Positions 18,037-27,726 of a stretch of 64,000 nucleotides of DNA are shown one piece after another. Location: NCBI GenBank assembly GCA_029260715.1, contig JAJDCS010000041.1, positions 1 to 64,000 on the forward strand, read 5' to 3'. Origin of the DNA: Phycisphaeraceae bacterium (GTDB lineage Bacteria; Planctomycetota; Phycisphaerae; Phycisphaerales; Phycisphaeraceae). The translations under genes and the position numbers were made by a program. The notes under the pieces are model-generated. The model did no database searches. It was not told the origin of the DNA and saw nothing but the letters and a program-made list of their open reading frames with translations. Each line of letters begins with the position of its first letter. The first letter of the stretch is position 1.

Positions 18037-19464
18037 TTAGCCGCTGTTTGCCGGGCCCTGCGGCACGCGTTGGCCCGGCTTGGCCAATTGCCGCTTCACT
18101 TCTTGAATCTGCCCCACCAACGCCTCTAGCAGCCGCTTGGTTTTGTCGAAATCGGCTGTACCGGCGACCTCCGACCGCCCCTGCTGCAACAACTGGTCGA
18201 TCGCTGGCTTGCACGCGATCGCCAAGTCGAACTCGGGGTTGCTCCCGGCGGCGTACGCTCCGATGTTCAGTAGGTCTTCAACCTGCTTGTAGGCGTTGAT
18301 CAGCCGCAGCACCTCGCGCCGAGCGGACTGCTGACCGGGGGTGGTGACCTGATCGACCACACGGCTGATCGATTCGAGCACGTCGATCGCCGGCCAATGC
18401 CCCCGGTGGGCCAACTCACGGGTAAGCTGGATGTGCCCGTCCAAAATACCCTGGGCGGCGTCGGAGATCGGCTCGGTAATGTCGTCGCCCTCGACCAAAA
18501 CCGCGTAGAACCCGGTGATCGATCCCTTGCTCGTGCGCCCGGACCGCTCGAGCAAACGGGGCATCAAAGCAAACACGCTCGGCGGGTAGCCCTTGGTCGT
18601 CGGCGGCTCGCCCACGGCCAAGCCGATCTGCCGCTGGGCGTGGCAGAACCGCGTGATCGAATCCATGATCAACAGCACGTCCTTGCCCTGGTCGCGGAAA
18701 TACTCAGCGATGCTGTTGGCCACCATCGCCGCGCGGATGCGTAATAGCGCCGGCTCGTCGCTCGTGGCGGCCACGACCACGCTCTTGGCCATGCCTTGAT
18801 CGCCCAAGTGGGTGGTAATGAAGTCGCGGACCTCACGGCCACGCTCGCCCACCAGCGCCACCACGCTGACATCCGCGGCCGTGTGCCGGGCCATCGTGCC
18901 AAGCAGTGTGCTCTTGCCCACACCCGGCGCCGCGAACACACCCACGCGCTGCCCCCGACCGATGCTTACGGTCGCGTCCAGCGCCCGCACCCCGGTGGCC
19001 AGCGGTGTGTCGATCGGCGGGCGCTCCAACGGGTCGACCGGTTTGGGCTCAAGCGGGCAGGTCGTCGTGTCGCGCAGCCTGCCTTTGCCGTCGATCGGCC
19101 TGCCCAAGCCGTCCAGCACGCGCCCCAGCAACGACCAGCCCACACCCACCGTCTGGGTGAACTGGCCCGCCACCACCACATCACCCTGGCGCACACCGCC
19201 TAGAAAGCCCAGCGGCATGACAATCGTCTGCTGCTGGTCGAACCCCACCACCTCGCCCGCCAGCGCCGCGCCCTGGCCTTGACGCGTCAGCACACGCACC
19301 ATCGACCCCATCGGCACCGGCAGGTCGGTCACACGCAACGCCATCCCCCGCACCTCAGACACCTGCCCCCGCACCTCTACCAAGGCTGCGCCGTCGAGGA
19401 TGTTGATCTGGTCATCTAAAATCGGCATACGGGTTTCCAGTCGCGGCCTGTTTTCATCCCCCAC
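18037..19464 (-). CDS. fliI: FliI (flagellum-specific export ATPase)
   Basis: FliI is the F1-beta-like ATPase of flagellar export. The Walker A loop is in GVFAAPGVGKSTLLG around residue 170, the Walker B strand ends in VLLIMDSITRF, and the family stretch PPSVFALMPRLLERSG follows. Start choice is uncertain: GTG 19464 gives 475 aa, while ATG 19428 would remove 12 residues and begin MPILDDQI. FliH is immediately upstream in the operon. Confidence 0.95.
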   Translation of the reverse strand: MGDENRPRLETRMPILDDQINILDGAALVEVRGQVSEVRGMALRVTDLPVPMGSMVRVLTRQGQGAALAGEVVGFDQQQTIVMPLGFLGGVRQGDVVVAGQFTQTVGVGWSLLGRVLDGLGRPIDGKGRLRDTTTCPLEPKPVDPLERPPIDTPLATGVRALDATVSIGRGQRVGVFAAPGVGKSTLLGTMARHTAADVSVVALVGERGREVRDFITTHLGDQGMAKSVVVAATSDEPALLRIRAAMVANSIAEYFRDQGKDVLLIMDSITRFCHAQRQIGLAVGEPPTTKGYPPSVFALMPRLLERSGRTSKGSITGFYAVLVEGDDITEPISDAAQGILDGHIQLTRELAHRGHWPAIDVLESISRVVDQVTTPGQQSARREVLRLINAYKQVEDLLNIGAYAAGSNPEFDLAIACKPAIDQLLQQGRSEVAGTADFDKTKRLLEALVGQIQEVKRQLAKPGQRVPQGPANSG

Positions 19465-19530
19465 ACTGAAGCGAGCCTCGATTCAGAACTTGTACAGTTC
19501 ACCGCAATCATGCGCCCGCCGTGGAAACAA

Positions 19531-20373
19531 TCAGTCCAACGGCGGCGGCGGCTGATCCGGCTGACCCTGCTCGTGGGCGGGCGGCTGGGGCTGCGATTCG
19601 CCGTTGCCGTCGTCGCTCATCTGAGCCTCCACAGGCTGGTCCGGTTGATCGGCTTGCTCGTCGGGCAGGTCCGGCGCGATCAACTCGGCTAGCCGCTGCA
19701 TCTGTGTTTCCACGGTTGCATCGATCTCGCCTCGGCCGTAGCTCAGCACGCACCCGCCATGCCCGATCGCTTCGTCTTCGATCAGGTGAATGTGCTTGGC
19801 CTGGGGGAATCGCTCTAAGAGCTTCGGCATCGCCTCTTCGAGCACGGCCCGGTCCCGCGGGCAGACGCGCACGGATACATCCGACGGGCGTAGCACGTAC
19901 AACAACGCCGCCGACAACTGCTCAACGATCACCCCACGGTCGATCTCCAGGGTTCTGTGGGCCACCTTCTGAGCCAATTTGAGGGCAAAATTAAGCACGG
20001 TCTGCTTGGCTTCGCGCAGCATCTGCTGGCGGTCGGCTTCCCACTGGCCCATCGCATCGAGCCAGGCCTGCTGAATTTTCTCTAGCTCACGCTTGGTTTC
20101 GTCAACGGCTTGCTTTCGGCCCTCGACCAGACCCTGCTGACGCCCCTCCTCCAACCCCTTGGCCAAGCCCACTTCGTGGCCTTTCTTTTCGCTGTCGTGG
20201 TGCACGACGTTGCGGATGGTCTCCGCGTCGTTCCTGGCGTCGGTCACAAGGCGGCGGGCCTCGGCTTGAGCATCGTCGCGGATGCGTTTGGCTTCCTTGA
20301 CCACGTCTCCCAGGTCAAGCACCAGCGACTGCTTGAGCAGCTTCGTTGCTTCTTGGTTCTTGATGATCGGCAT
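19531..20373 (-). CDS. fliH: FliH (export ATPase regulator)
   Basis: FliH is the peripheral stalk that holds FliI at the export gate. The 280 aa product has a long charged helix with a GLAKGLEEGRQQGLVEGRKQ region, resembling the GxxxG-type repeats of FliH, and a globular domain ending near 225. A Pro/Gln/Asp-rich tail follows (about 235-280). Sequence identity in this family is always low, and its position between fliG and fliI gives most of the confidence. Confidence 0.85.
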   Translation of the reverse strand: MPIIKNQEATKLLKQSLVLDLGDVVKEAKRIRDDAQAEARRLVTDARNDAETIRNVVHHDSEKKGHEVGLAKGLEEGRQQGLVEGRKQAVDETKRELEKIQQAWLDAMGQWEADRQQMLREAKQTVLNFALKLAQKVAHRTLEIDRGVIVEQLSAALLYVLRPSDVSVRVCPRDRAVLEEAMPKLLERFPQAKHIHLIEDEAIGHGGCVLSYGRGEIDATVETQMQRLAELIAPDLPDEQADQPDQPVEAQMSDDGNGESQPQPPAHEQGQPDQPPPPLD

Positions 20374-20437
20374 CGTGATTCAAAACAGGTTCTTGAAAAC
20401 AAAGGGCTCCGCCGCCACGCAACGCGCGCCGCCCGGC

Positions 20438-21481
20438 CTAGACCATCTCCTCGCCGCGGCCCGAAATCATAATCTCGCCCGCGTCGACCAATCGCCGCAC
20501 CACGTCCACGATCCGCTGCTGGGCGCCCTCGACGTCGGAGATGCGCACCGGGCCCATGAACTCCATGTCTTCCCTGATGAGCACCGCGGCACGCTCGGAC
20601 ATGTTCTTGAAAATCTTCTCGCGCAGGTCTTCGCTGGCGGTCTTGCACGCCAAGGCCAGCTCGTCGTTGTCGATCTCTTTGAGCACCGCCTGGATGCCCC
20701 GGTCGTCGACGAGCAGGATGTCCTCGAACACGAACATCAAGCGGCGGATCTGCTCGACCAAATCCGGGTCTTCGGCTTCGAGGCCCTCCATGACGGCCTT
20801 CTCCGTCGACCGGTCCGCCAGGTTCAGCATCTCCGCCACGGTCTCGACGCCGCCGATCTTCTCGAACGTCTGGCCCAGCAAGTTCGACAGCCGAGCCTCC
20901 AACCCACGCTCGACCTCCGCGATCACCTCCGGGTTCGTCTGCTCCATGTTCGCCACACGCTTGACCACCTCGATCTGCTTAGGGCCAGGCAAGCCGGTGA
21001 GGATCTCGGCGGACTTGTGGTAGGGCATGTGGCTAACGATCAACGCGATCGTCTGGGGGTGTTCGTCTTGGATAAACGTCAACAGGTTCTGAGACTCGGC
21101 TTTTTGCAAAAACGAGAACGGCGTCTTGCGCACCTGCTGGCTGATCTGCTGGAGAATACGGTCGGCTTCCTTGGGGTCGAGGCTCTGAGACAAAAGCTCC
21201 TTGGCGTATTCGAGCCCGCCCTCGTTGATCCAGCTCTGGGCCATCGCCATGTCATAAAACTCACGCAGCACGTCGTTGCGCTGCTGTTGTGACACGTTGC
21301 CGATGCTGGCCAATTCACGCGTTACCTCCTCGACGGTCTTCGCCGACAGCCGCTTGAGCATGCTCGCCGCGGCTTCTTGCTCGATCCCCAGCAGCAAGAT
21401 CGCCGCTTTTTTCAGGCCGGGCAGGTCGTCTTTTTTAGATTCTGATTGTTCGGCTATCGCGTCTTTATCTTCATCAGCCAT
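20438..21481 (-). CDS. fliG: FliG (motor switch / rotor)
   Basis: FliG is the rotor protein that meets the MotA stator and mounts on FliF. The 347 aa sequence shows all three domains. LPGLKKAAILLLGIEQEAA opens the N-domain, EHPQTIALIVSHM marks the middle armadillo repeat, and the C-terminal torque helix has FEDILLVDDRGIQAVLKEID with conserved charged residues. Both length and motifs are normal. Confidence 0.96.
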   Translation of the reverse strand: MADEDKDAIAEQSESKKDDLPGLKKAAILLLGIEQEAAASMLKRLSAKTVEEVTRELASIGNVSQQQRNDVLREFYDMAMAQSWINEGGLEYAKELLSQSLDPKEADRILQQISQQVRKTPFSFLQKAESQNLLTFIQDEHPQTIALIVSHMPYHKSAEILTGLPGPKQIEVVKRVANMEQTNPEVIAEVERGLEARLSNLLGQTFEKIGGVETVAEMLNLADRSTEKAVMEGLEAEDPDLVEQIRRLMFVFEDILLVDDRGIQAVLKEIDNDELALACKTASEDLREKIFKNMSERAAVLIREDMEFMGPVRISDVEGAQQRIVDVVRRLVDAGEIMISGRGEEMV

Positions 21482-21521
21482 GGTCTACCTCGTGTGTGGA
21501 AAGTCGGCTGCCCCGCGTAAG

Positions 21522-23171
21522 CTAGTTCTCTTTTAACACCCAACGGTTGAGCAAATTTGCGGCCTCGTAGGGGTTCTCTTTGATCATCTCGGCGATCTGG
21601 TCGGCCATGCGGCGCAGCTCCATCTCTTCTTCCGAAAGTTCCATGCCGGTCATGGTCTGGTCGGCCTCGGCGGCCTCGCCGGTGATTTCGTCCTCGCCCG
21701 GCAGCTTGGGCGGCACACCGGCCAATTCCTCGATGCTGGGCAGCTCGGGGTGTTGTGTGGCCTTGCGCACCATGCCGAACATGATGCCCAGGCTCGTCAA
21801 CGCCAGCAGCGCCAGCCCCGCGGGTTTGGCCCACGCCGACTCAAGCAATCCCGCCACGCCGCCCTGCCCGGCCATCGCCGCGCCGCCCATGCCCGTCAAC
21901 GCGAGGATCTGCTCCCGGTCGGGGATCATGTGCGCCCGCACCATGCCTTCGTTCTGGTCCACCGTGACCAGAGGCTCGACCTGCGCTTGGATCAACGCCA
22001 ACTGATCTTCGACGATTGCCTTGATCGCGGCCTCGTCGGGCTCTTGCTCGTTGTCGGGGTTGTTCTGCTTGAACACGCCCACGAAAAATGTACGCGGGAC
22101 GTTGATCGTCACGCTTACCTGCCGCGTGGTGTGGCCGGCCTCGGTCGTGTGCGTGCGCCGGGTGAGGTTCTTGTCGTTGAATTCGTTCCGCGACTCGGCC
22201 ATCGTCTCGAAGCTGCCCGACTGCGACCCCCCCGCGATGTCCAACCCCGTGTTCGGGCGGGCGCCGGGCTCGCCGGCGTTGTTGACGTCTCGCCGCTCGG
22301 TCTCGCGCGAATACTCGCTCTTAAGCGGCTCGCTCAGCTCGTAGGCGTATTCCTCCACGCGCTTGGTGTGGACCGGGTCCACCCGGACATTCACTTCGAT
22401 GATCACACCCGGGATGTAGCTGAGCACCTCGTGGACCTTCTCCCGGTACCGCTGCTCAAGCTGCTGGATCAGCTCGAGCGTCTCGCCGGGCAGCACGTCG
22501 TCGGGGCTCTTGACCGTGAACTGCCGACCGCGGTTGGCGTCGATCACCACCACATCTTGGGGGGTCAGCTCGGCCAAGGCACCGCTGACCAACCCCGCCA
22601 CCGCCTCGACCAGTTGCTTGTCCACACGCTTACGCCCGCCCATCACCACGTTCACCGAAGCGCTTGGGCGTACGTGCGTGGCGCCGAACCCCTGCTTCTC
22701 TGGCATCGACAAGATCACGCTGGCCGAACGCACGCCCGACATCGTGCTGACGATCTTGCCCAAGACCTTCTGCTTGGCCAACAAAAATGCCTGGGCGTTC
22801 TGAGCGTTGCTCTGCCAAGGCGACTGACGCGCGATCATGTCATCAAACGCTGACGACGTGTCCGCCGCTAACAGGTCGTTGCTGACAAGGATGACCATCG
22901 CCTGGTTGTAGTACTCGGCGGGGACGTTGAGCTGCCCGCCATCCGACTTCACGGGGATGCCCGCCCGTTCGAGCCGGGCCATCACCTCCGACTGACGCTC
23001 AACCGCGAACTCCGTGATCGGCACAAGCTCCGGCCGAGCCACGTACTGCATCAGCAGCCAACCGATCAGGATGAAAATGATGAACAGGCAGCCCATCAGC
23101 CAGCGCGCGGTGACCGAAAGCTGGCTAAGAAACAGCCTGATCTGCAGCAACGACTTCTTCAGATAGTCCAT
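21522..23171 (-). CDS. fliF: FliF (MS-ring protein)
   Basis: FliF builds the MS ring in the inner membrane. The 549 aa product has two membrane segments (about residues 22-45 and in the GLALLALTSLGIMFGMV stretch near 460), ring-building motifs with the family ASVILSMPEKQGFGATHVRPSASV pattern, and a C-terminal tail DQIAEMIKENPYEAANLLNRWV that binds FliG. It is followed by fliG, as in most operons. Confidence 0.96.
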   Translation of the reverse strand: MDYLKKSLLQIRLFLSQLSVTARWLMGCLFIIFILIGWLLMQYVARPELVPITEFAVERQSEVMARLERAGIPVKSDGGQLNVPAEYYNQAMVILVSNDLLAADTSSAFDDMIARQSPWQSNAQNAQAFLLAKQKVLGKIVSTMSGVRSASVILSMPEKQGFGATHVRPSASVNVVMGGRKRVDKQLVEAVAGLVSGALAELTPQDVVVIDANRGRQFTVKSPDDVLPGETLELIQQLEQRYREKVHEVLSYIPGVIIEVNVRVDPVHTKRVEEYAYELSEPLKSEYSRETERRDVNNAGEPGARPNTGLDIAGGSQSGSFETMAESRNEFNDKNLTRRTHTTEAGHTTRQVSVTINVPRTFFVGVFKQNNPDNEQEPDEAAIKAIVEDQLALIQAQVEPLVTVDQNEGMVRAHMIPDREQILALTGMGGAAMAGQGGVAGLLESAWAKPAGLALLALTSLGIMFGMVRKATQHPELPSIEELAGVPPKLPGEDEITGEAAEADQTMTGMELSEEEMELRRMADQIAEMIKENPYEAANLLNRWVLKEN

Positions 23172-23287
23172 CGAGCGGCCTCCATGCCGGTCGGTTTACC
23201 TCGCCGCGTTTCCCCGCGGCCTGTCCGTGTTTTGCGTCGGCGGGGCTTGCGATCCTCGCGCCCCCCAAACACCCGACGCAACCGCCA

Positions 23288-23608
23288 TCACACCCTCATC
23301 TGCCTGACCTCCTCGTAAGCGTCAACCAATTTGTTGCGGACCTGCAGCAGCATCTGAAACGCCACGTCCGCTTTCTGCTTGGCGATTAATACCGCCGCCG
23401 CGTCGTCGCGACGCCCGCTGTGCAGGTCTTCAATCGCTTTCTCAGCGTCCTGCTGGAGCTTGTTCACTTGCTCGATATTCGCCATCAGCACGTCTTTAAA
23501 ATTAGGGTGCTGGCCGCCGCCCGGCCCCTGGGGCGCCACCGGGTGTATCGCACGCACAGCCCCACCCGCGCCCGATGCGCCGTTGATTAAACCTAAAGGA
23601 TCAGACAT
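23288..23608 (-). CDS. fliE: FliE (MS-ring / rod junction)
   Basis: FliE joins the MS ring to the rod. The 106 aa sequence has FKDVLMANIEQVNKLQQDAE and the C-terminal KQKADVAFQMLLQVRNKLVDAYEEVRQMRV, which is the FliE signature. It lies in the conserved flgB-flgC-fliE-fliF order. Confidence 0.94.
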   Translation of the reverse strand: MSDPLGLINGASGAGGAVRAIHPVAPQGPGGGQHPNFKDVLMANIEQVNKLQQDAEKAIEDLHSGRRDDAAAVLIAKQKADVAFQMLLQVRNKLVDAYEEVRQMRV

Positions 23609-23630
23609 CGTTCACCTCGCGTCACTGCCG

Positions 23631-24041
23631 CTACGCCAACAGGCGCAGACTCGATTGCAACATCGATTTAGTCGCCTCGGCTGTGGTGATGTTCGCTTCA
23701 TACGCACGGCTGGCCTCCAGGGCGTTGACCATCTCCATCGCCGGGTCGATGTTGGGGTAGTCCACGTACCCCTGCTCATCGGCCACCGGGTTGCCAGGCT
23801 CGTACACCCGCTTAAAGGGCGCGGGGTCGAACAAAATCTTCTGCACGTGCACGCCCTCGCTGTTGCCCGTGGCGGGGTCGCCGTGGGCAAAGATCGGGAT
23901 CCGCCGCCGGTACGGGGCGTAGTTCCCCTTGGCGTCGAAGATCGCGTCCTGGTTGGCCATGTTCGCCGCGATCGTCTGCATGCGCACACGCTGGGCCACC
24001 AGGCCCGAGGTCGATACGTCCAATACTCCAAACATAGTCAC
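23631..24041 (-). CDS. flgC: FlgC (proximal rod)
   Basis: FlgC is a proximal rod subunit. The 136 aa sequence has the N-terminal helix FGVLDVSTSGLVAQRVRMQTIAANMANQ, the DPAMEMVNALEASRAYEANITTAEATKSML C-terminal helix and the usual length. One start is ATG 24041, encoding MTMFGVL; an ATG two codons later is equally possible. Confidence 0.94.
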   Translation of the reverse strand: MTMFGVLDVSTSGLVAQRVRMQTIAANMANQDAIFDAKGNYAPYRRRIPIFAHGDPATGNSEGVHVQKILFDPAPFKRVYEPGNPVADEQGYVDYPNIDPAMEMVNALEASRAYEANITTAEATKSMLQSSLRLLA

Positions 24042-24103
24042 CGCCTAACGTTTAATCGTGCTGCCTGTTACCCGGCTGCAAATCCATTAATCCTTTAAAC
24101 CGA

Positions 24104-24538
24104 TCAGACCCGCTCGCGGATAGCCGTGAGCATGATTGAAAACTGGTTGCGGATCATCTCGATCGCCATGTTGTGTGCCAGCGTGTTCTCGGCAAGGTGC
24201 TGCATGGTGCGTTCCAGGTCGCGGTTGTTCTGGTCGTGAAAGAGGATGCCCTCATGGCTAGGCTGCGGCTCGGTCTCCAGCCCGTCTTTGCCGAACCGCA
24301 ACTGACGCGTGTTGTTCACGTTAAGCGGGCCGGCGGTGGGGTTGGGACGCGTGCGACGCTGGTCGATCGCGTCCCGCAGCACCGCCTGGAACGACCCCGT
24401 GTTCAGGTCGCGCGGCTTGTAATAAGGCGTCGACAGGTTCGCGACGTTATCGCCCAACACGCGGTGACGCTCCTCGGTGAACTGCGTCACGCGTTCCAAA
24501 ACCGGCAACGCACCGTGATCGAACATCCCCGCGATCAT
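24104..24538 (-). CDS. flgB: FlgB (proximal rod)
   Basis: FlgB is the first gene of the large structural operon. The 144 aa sequence includes LPVLERVTQFTEERHRVLGDNVANLSTPYY and a C-terminal helix AHNMAIEMIRNQFSIMLTAI, typical of the family. A strong sigma54-type promoter stands 55-70 bases upstream of its ATG. The leader transcript would be about 45 bases. Confidence 0.94.
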   Translation of the reverse strand: MIAGMFDHGALPVLERVTQFTEERHRVLGDNVANLSTPYYKPRDLNTGSFQAVLRDAIDQRRTRPNPTAGPLNVNNTRQLRFGKDGLETEPQPSHEGILFHDQNNRDLERTMQHLAENTLAHNMAIEMIRNQFSIMLTAIRERV

Positions 24539-24592
24539 ACGCCCGCCTCGATTCTGGAATAGCCCATACCAGCACCAATCAGTACCACCGCC

Positions 24593-24608
24593 TGCAACCG
24601 CGATGCCA
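24593..24608 (-). promoter_or_regulatory. Sigma54 (RpoN) promoter of the flgB operon
   Basis: The minus strand reads TGGCATCGCGGTTGCA, matching the -24/-12 consensus TGGCAC-N5-TTGCA, with the obligatory GG and GC ten bases apart. Transcription would start near 24582, about 44 bases before the flgB ATG. A sigma54-dependent activator gene (24722-26086) lies immediately upstream. No other site of this quality was noticed in the flagellar region. Confidence 0.85.
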
Positions 24609-24721
24609 GAACCCCGTCACGCGCAGCCCCGCTGAAACGGCGCTGCATCCAAGCCCCGCACAAAACACCGGCACCGGCACGGGCGCAAAACCTGCGCACC
24701 GGGCGCACTATTTGCGCAATA

Positions 24722-26086
24722 CTAGACCGACTGAGCCACAAGGTTCTGTTCCTTCCATTTCTTGAGTTTCAACCCGAGCGTGCGGACGCCGATGCCCAGC
24801 GACCGGGCCGTCTGTTGCCGGTTCCCGTTGAACTGGTCCAACGCGTGCAAAATCTGCTGACGCTGGACCACCTCCAAAGGCTTAACCCCTCCCAAAGCCT
24901 CTTCCGGCTCAGTCGCGGTGACCAGCCAAGGCTCAATCATCCGGCCGGCGATCACCTGCCCCTTGGTCAAGACGCTCGCCCGCTCGCAGATGTTCTGCAA
25001 CTCCCGGACGTTGCCCGGCCACGTGTATTGCGTGAGTAGGTCCAGAGCCTCGTTGTCAAACCGCTTGGGCTCACGACCCTCGCGCTTCGCCACCAACGCG
25101 AGGAAGTGATCCGCCAACAAAGGCACATCCTCTAGCCGCTGACGCAGCGAAGGCAGCTCAATCGGCAGCACATTCAGGCGGTAATACAGGTCTTGACGGA
25201 AATCGCCATCGGCCACGGCCTTGGCCAGGTCGCGGTTCGTCGTCGCGATCACACGCACGTCCACGCGCATCGACACGCTCGACCCCACGCGCTCGAACTG
25301 GCGCTCCTGCAGCACACGCAGCAGCTTGGCCTGCAACTGCGGGCTGATCTCGCTGATCTCGTCGAGCAGCAGCGTGCCGCCGTCGGCTAGCTCGAACCGG
25401 CCCTTGCGCAGGGTGTCCGCCCCGGTGAACGCGCCCCGCTCGTGCCCGAACAACTCGCTCTCAAGCAAGCTGCTCGACAGAGCCGCGCAGTTCACGCACA
25501 GCATCACCCTGTCGCGACGCGGGCTGTGCGCGTGGACCGTCTTAGACACAACCTCCTTGCCCGTGCCCGACTCGCCGTTGATCAAAACCGTGCCCTGGCT
25601 AAGCGCGATCTGCTGGATCTGCTGAGCCAGCGACCGCATCCCCTGCGACCGCCCGATCAGCACCGGCGTCTCCTGGAAGCTCCGCGTGTGCGTCTTCAAC
25701 GCCGCGTTCTCACGCACCAACTCGAAACGCTCCACCGCGCGACGCATGGTGATCACCAACTGATCGCCCTCAAACGGCTTCTGGATAAAGTCGAACGCCC
25801 CCTCCTTCATCGCCCGCACCGCCGAGTCGATCGACCCATAAGCGGTCATCACCACCACCGGCAGTTGCTCGTCGGTTTTCTTCAGCCGGGCCAGCAACTC
25901 CAGGCCATCCATCTCTGGCATCTTCAAGTCGGTAATCACCGCCGCAGGCCGGTGGCGCGTTACCATGCGCAGCGCCGCGTTGCCGTCGGCGGCGGCCACG
26001 ACCTGGTAGCCGCTGCGCTGGAGCGTCGTGGCCACGCTGTCCCGCATCATCTGCTTGTCATCGACGACGAGGATTTTCGAGCTCAT
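24722..26086 (-). CDS. Sigma54-dependent response regulator, FlrC/FleR type
   Basis: This NtrC-family activator is expected to open sigma54 promoters such as the one before flgB. From ATG 26086 it is 454 aa. A receiver domain fills residues 4-115 with phosphoacceptor Asp53 in VITDLKMPEMDG. An AAA+ domain follows, with Walker A GESGTGKE at 171-178 and the sigma54-contact loop GAFTGA at 218-223. A Fis-type HTH closes the C-terminus. I rejected the upstream ATG at 26164, because it would overlap the kinase gene, while GGAG lies before 26086. It is 25 bases downstream of its cognate kinase. Confidence 0.93.
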   Translation of the reverse strand: MSSKILVVDDKQMMRDSVATTLQRSGYQVVAAADGNAALRMVTRHRPAAVITDLKMPEMDGLELLARLKKTDEQLPVVVMTAYGSIDSAVRAMKEGAFDFIQKPFEGDQLVITMRRAVERFELVRENAALKTHTRSFQETPVLIGRSQGMRSLAQQIQQIALSQGTVLINGESGTGKEVVSKTVHAHSPRRDRVMLCVNCAALSSSLLESELFGHERGAFTGADTLRKGRFELADGGTLLLDEISEISPQLQAKLLRVLQERQFERVGSSVSMRVDVRVIATTNRDLAKAVADGDFRQDLYYRLNVLPIELPSLRQRLEDVPLLADHFLALVAKREGREPKRFDNEALDLLTQYTWPGNVRELQNICERASVLTKGQVIAGRMIEPWLVTATEPEEALGGVKPLEVVQRQQILHALDQFNGNRQQTARSLGIGVRTLGLKLKKWKEQNLVAQSV

Positions 26087-26111
26087 CGTGTGCTCCGTGG
26101 TTGCTGGGTAT

Positions 26112-27107
26112 TCATCGTGCCGATCCCGGATCAGCCTCGCCGCACACCTCGCGGCCGTCTTCAACCCCCGCCGGCAGGCTCAACTCAAACACCGCGCCGC
26201 CGTCGTTGTGAACGCCGATCGTCCCCCCGTGCGCATCAATCAGCCGGTGCACAATCGCAAGCCCCAAGCCCGTGCCGCTGTTACGCGTGGTAAAAAACGG
26301 ATTGAAGATGCGGTCGACATCCTTCTCAGCAATGCCGGGCCCGGTATCACGCACGGTGATCACCACCACGGGCCCCTCCCGCCGGACGCCGAGCGTCAAC
26401 CGCGGCGCTTCACCCGTGGCGTTCACCTTGCGTTGGTCCGCCATGGCATCCAACGCATTACGCACTAAATTCAGCAACGCTTGCTGGAGCATCGCCTCAT
26501 CCGCGTAAACCTTCACCGCACCGCCCCCGGATTCTCCCCGTACCACCGTAACGCCCACCGCATCAATCAACGGCCGGCAGGCTTCCAACACTCGGCTGAA
26601 CAAACTAGACACCGGCACCCACGCCGGGCGTAAAGACAACTCACGGGCAAACGCCAGGACATCGTGCACAATCGCGTCGAGGCTGCGCACCGCCGAGGCG
26701 ATCTTCCTCGCCGTCCGAGCCAGTTCGTCTTGCCCCCCCTGCCCGTCCAACGGCCGGGACAAGTCGGCCACCAACACGCCCGCGTAAAGCTGGATCGCCC
26801 CCAGCGGGTTGCGGATCTCATGGGCGATCCCCGCGGCCATCTCCCCCAACGCCGCCAGCCGCTTCGAGCGCTGCAGCTTCGCGTTCGTGCTGATCAACTC
26901 CGCTTGCAGGCGCACCACCTCGGCCTTGAGCGTCTCGTGGGTGTGCTGGAGCTTCTCGGCCGCGTCGTTGTACGCGTGGATAATCTGGGCAAGGTCGTCG
27001 AGCCGGTCGGTGGGCGACGCGGGGCTCGGCCCTTCAAACAAAACATCACCCTCACGGGCTTGCTTGTTTTGAAGCGTGGCGGGTTTTTGACTCAATTCAA
27101 CAACCAT
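26112..27107 (-). CDS. Soluble sensor histidine kinase, FlrB/FleS type
   Basis: This 331 aa kinase pairs with the regulator downstream. It has an N-terminal coiled coil (residues 35-85), no membrane segments and no clear PAS domain. The H-box AGIAHEIRNPLGAI puts the phosphorylated His at 96. The ATPase domain follows with NLVRNALDAM, DTGPGIAEKDVDRIFNPFFTTR and GTGLGLAI. A cytosolic kinase beside flagellar genes suggests it senses an assembly intermediate rather than an external signal, as proposed for FlrB. Confidence 0.92.
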   Translation of the reverse strand: MVVELSQKPATLQNKQAREGDVLFEGPSPASPTDRLDDLAQIIHAYNDAAEKLQHTHETLKAEVVRLQAELISTNAKLQRSKRLAALGEMAAGIAHEIRNPLGAIQLYAGVLVADLSRPLDGQGGQDELARTARKIASAVRSLDAIVHDVLAFARELSLRPAWVPVSSLFSRVLEACRPLIDAVGVTVVRGESGGGAVKVYADEAMLQQALLNLVRNALDAMADQRKVNATGEAPRLTLGVRREGPVVVITVRDTGPGIAEKDVDRIFNPFFTTRNSGTGLGLAIVHRLIDAHGGTIGVHNDGGAVFELSLPAGVEDGREVCGEADPGSAR

Positions 27108-27115
27108 CCAGACGG

Positions 27116-27640
27116 CTACCCTTGCTTGTCTGTAAACCGGGCTTGGTTTGACGCGGAAGAAACCTTGTACGCGTTGATCGCTTCGCTGGACCGCGTTACT
27201 TGATCCAGCTCGTTACGCACCGCTTGCTGGGCGTGCTGAAGCTGGGCGCGGTCGCGTTCGTCCTGTTCGATGATGCCGGCAAGCAGCCCCTCAACCTGCT
27301 TAACCAAACCGCCCACACGCTGACGCTGGGCCTCGCCCAACGCTTGCCAAAACTGCGACCACTGTTTGCGGTAGGGATCAATCTCGCTGTTGAGCTTCGT
27401 CAGTGCCTCGATGACACCCTGACGCTGGGCCAACACCTTGAGTAAATCTTCAGATGAACCGCTTACGACCAGCCTGGCCTGCTCTTCGCTGAGGCCGCGT
27501 AGCTGCTCGTAAGCCTCACGCTGCCGCTCCAGCAGCGACACAACGACTTCGAACGCGTCGGTTGACGACGACGGCGTGCTTTTTTGTTGGGTGGTGTGCG
27601 ACCGATTCTCGGCGTTGGAGACGGGGATTGAAGCGGTCAT
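27116..27640 (-). CDS. flgN: FlgN-like export chaperone
   Basis: FlgN chaperones the hook-filament junction proteins. From ATG 27640 the product is 174 aa. The first 28 residues are Ser/Thr-rich. Then AFEVVVSLLERQREAYEQLRGLSEEQARLVVSGSSEDLLKVLAQRQGVIEAL shows the FlgN helical pattern with KQ spacing. AAAGG lies six bases upstream. It opens the regulator operon, so chaperone, kinase and activator are made together. The family is weakly conserved. Confidence 0.68.
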   Translation of the reverse strand: MTASIPVSNAENRSHTTQQKSTPSSSTDAFEVVVSLLERQREAYEQLRGLSEEQARLVVSGSSEDLLKVLAQRQGVIEALTKLNSEIDPYRKQWSQFWQALGEAQRQRVGGLVKQVEGLLAGIIEQDERDRAQLQHAQQAVRNELDQVTRSSEAINAYKVSSASNQARFTDKQG

Positions 27641-27726
27641 CCATGACCTTTCTTTGTAAGCAGGCGCCTTCCAGGCACCCGCTGCTCTGCCGTTCGCTTC
27701 CATGCGACCGACAACCTAGGCGGGCC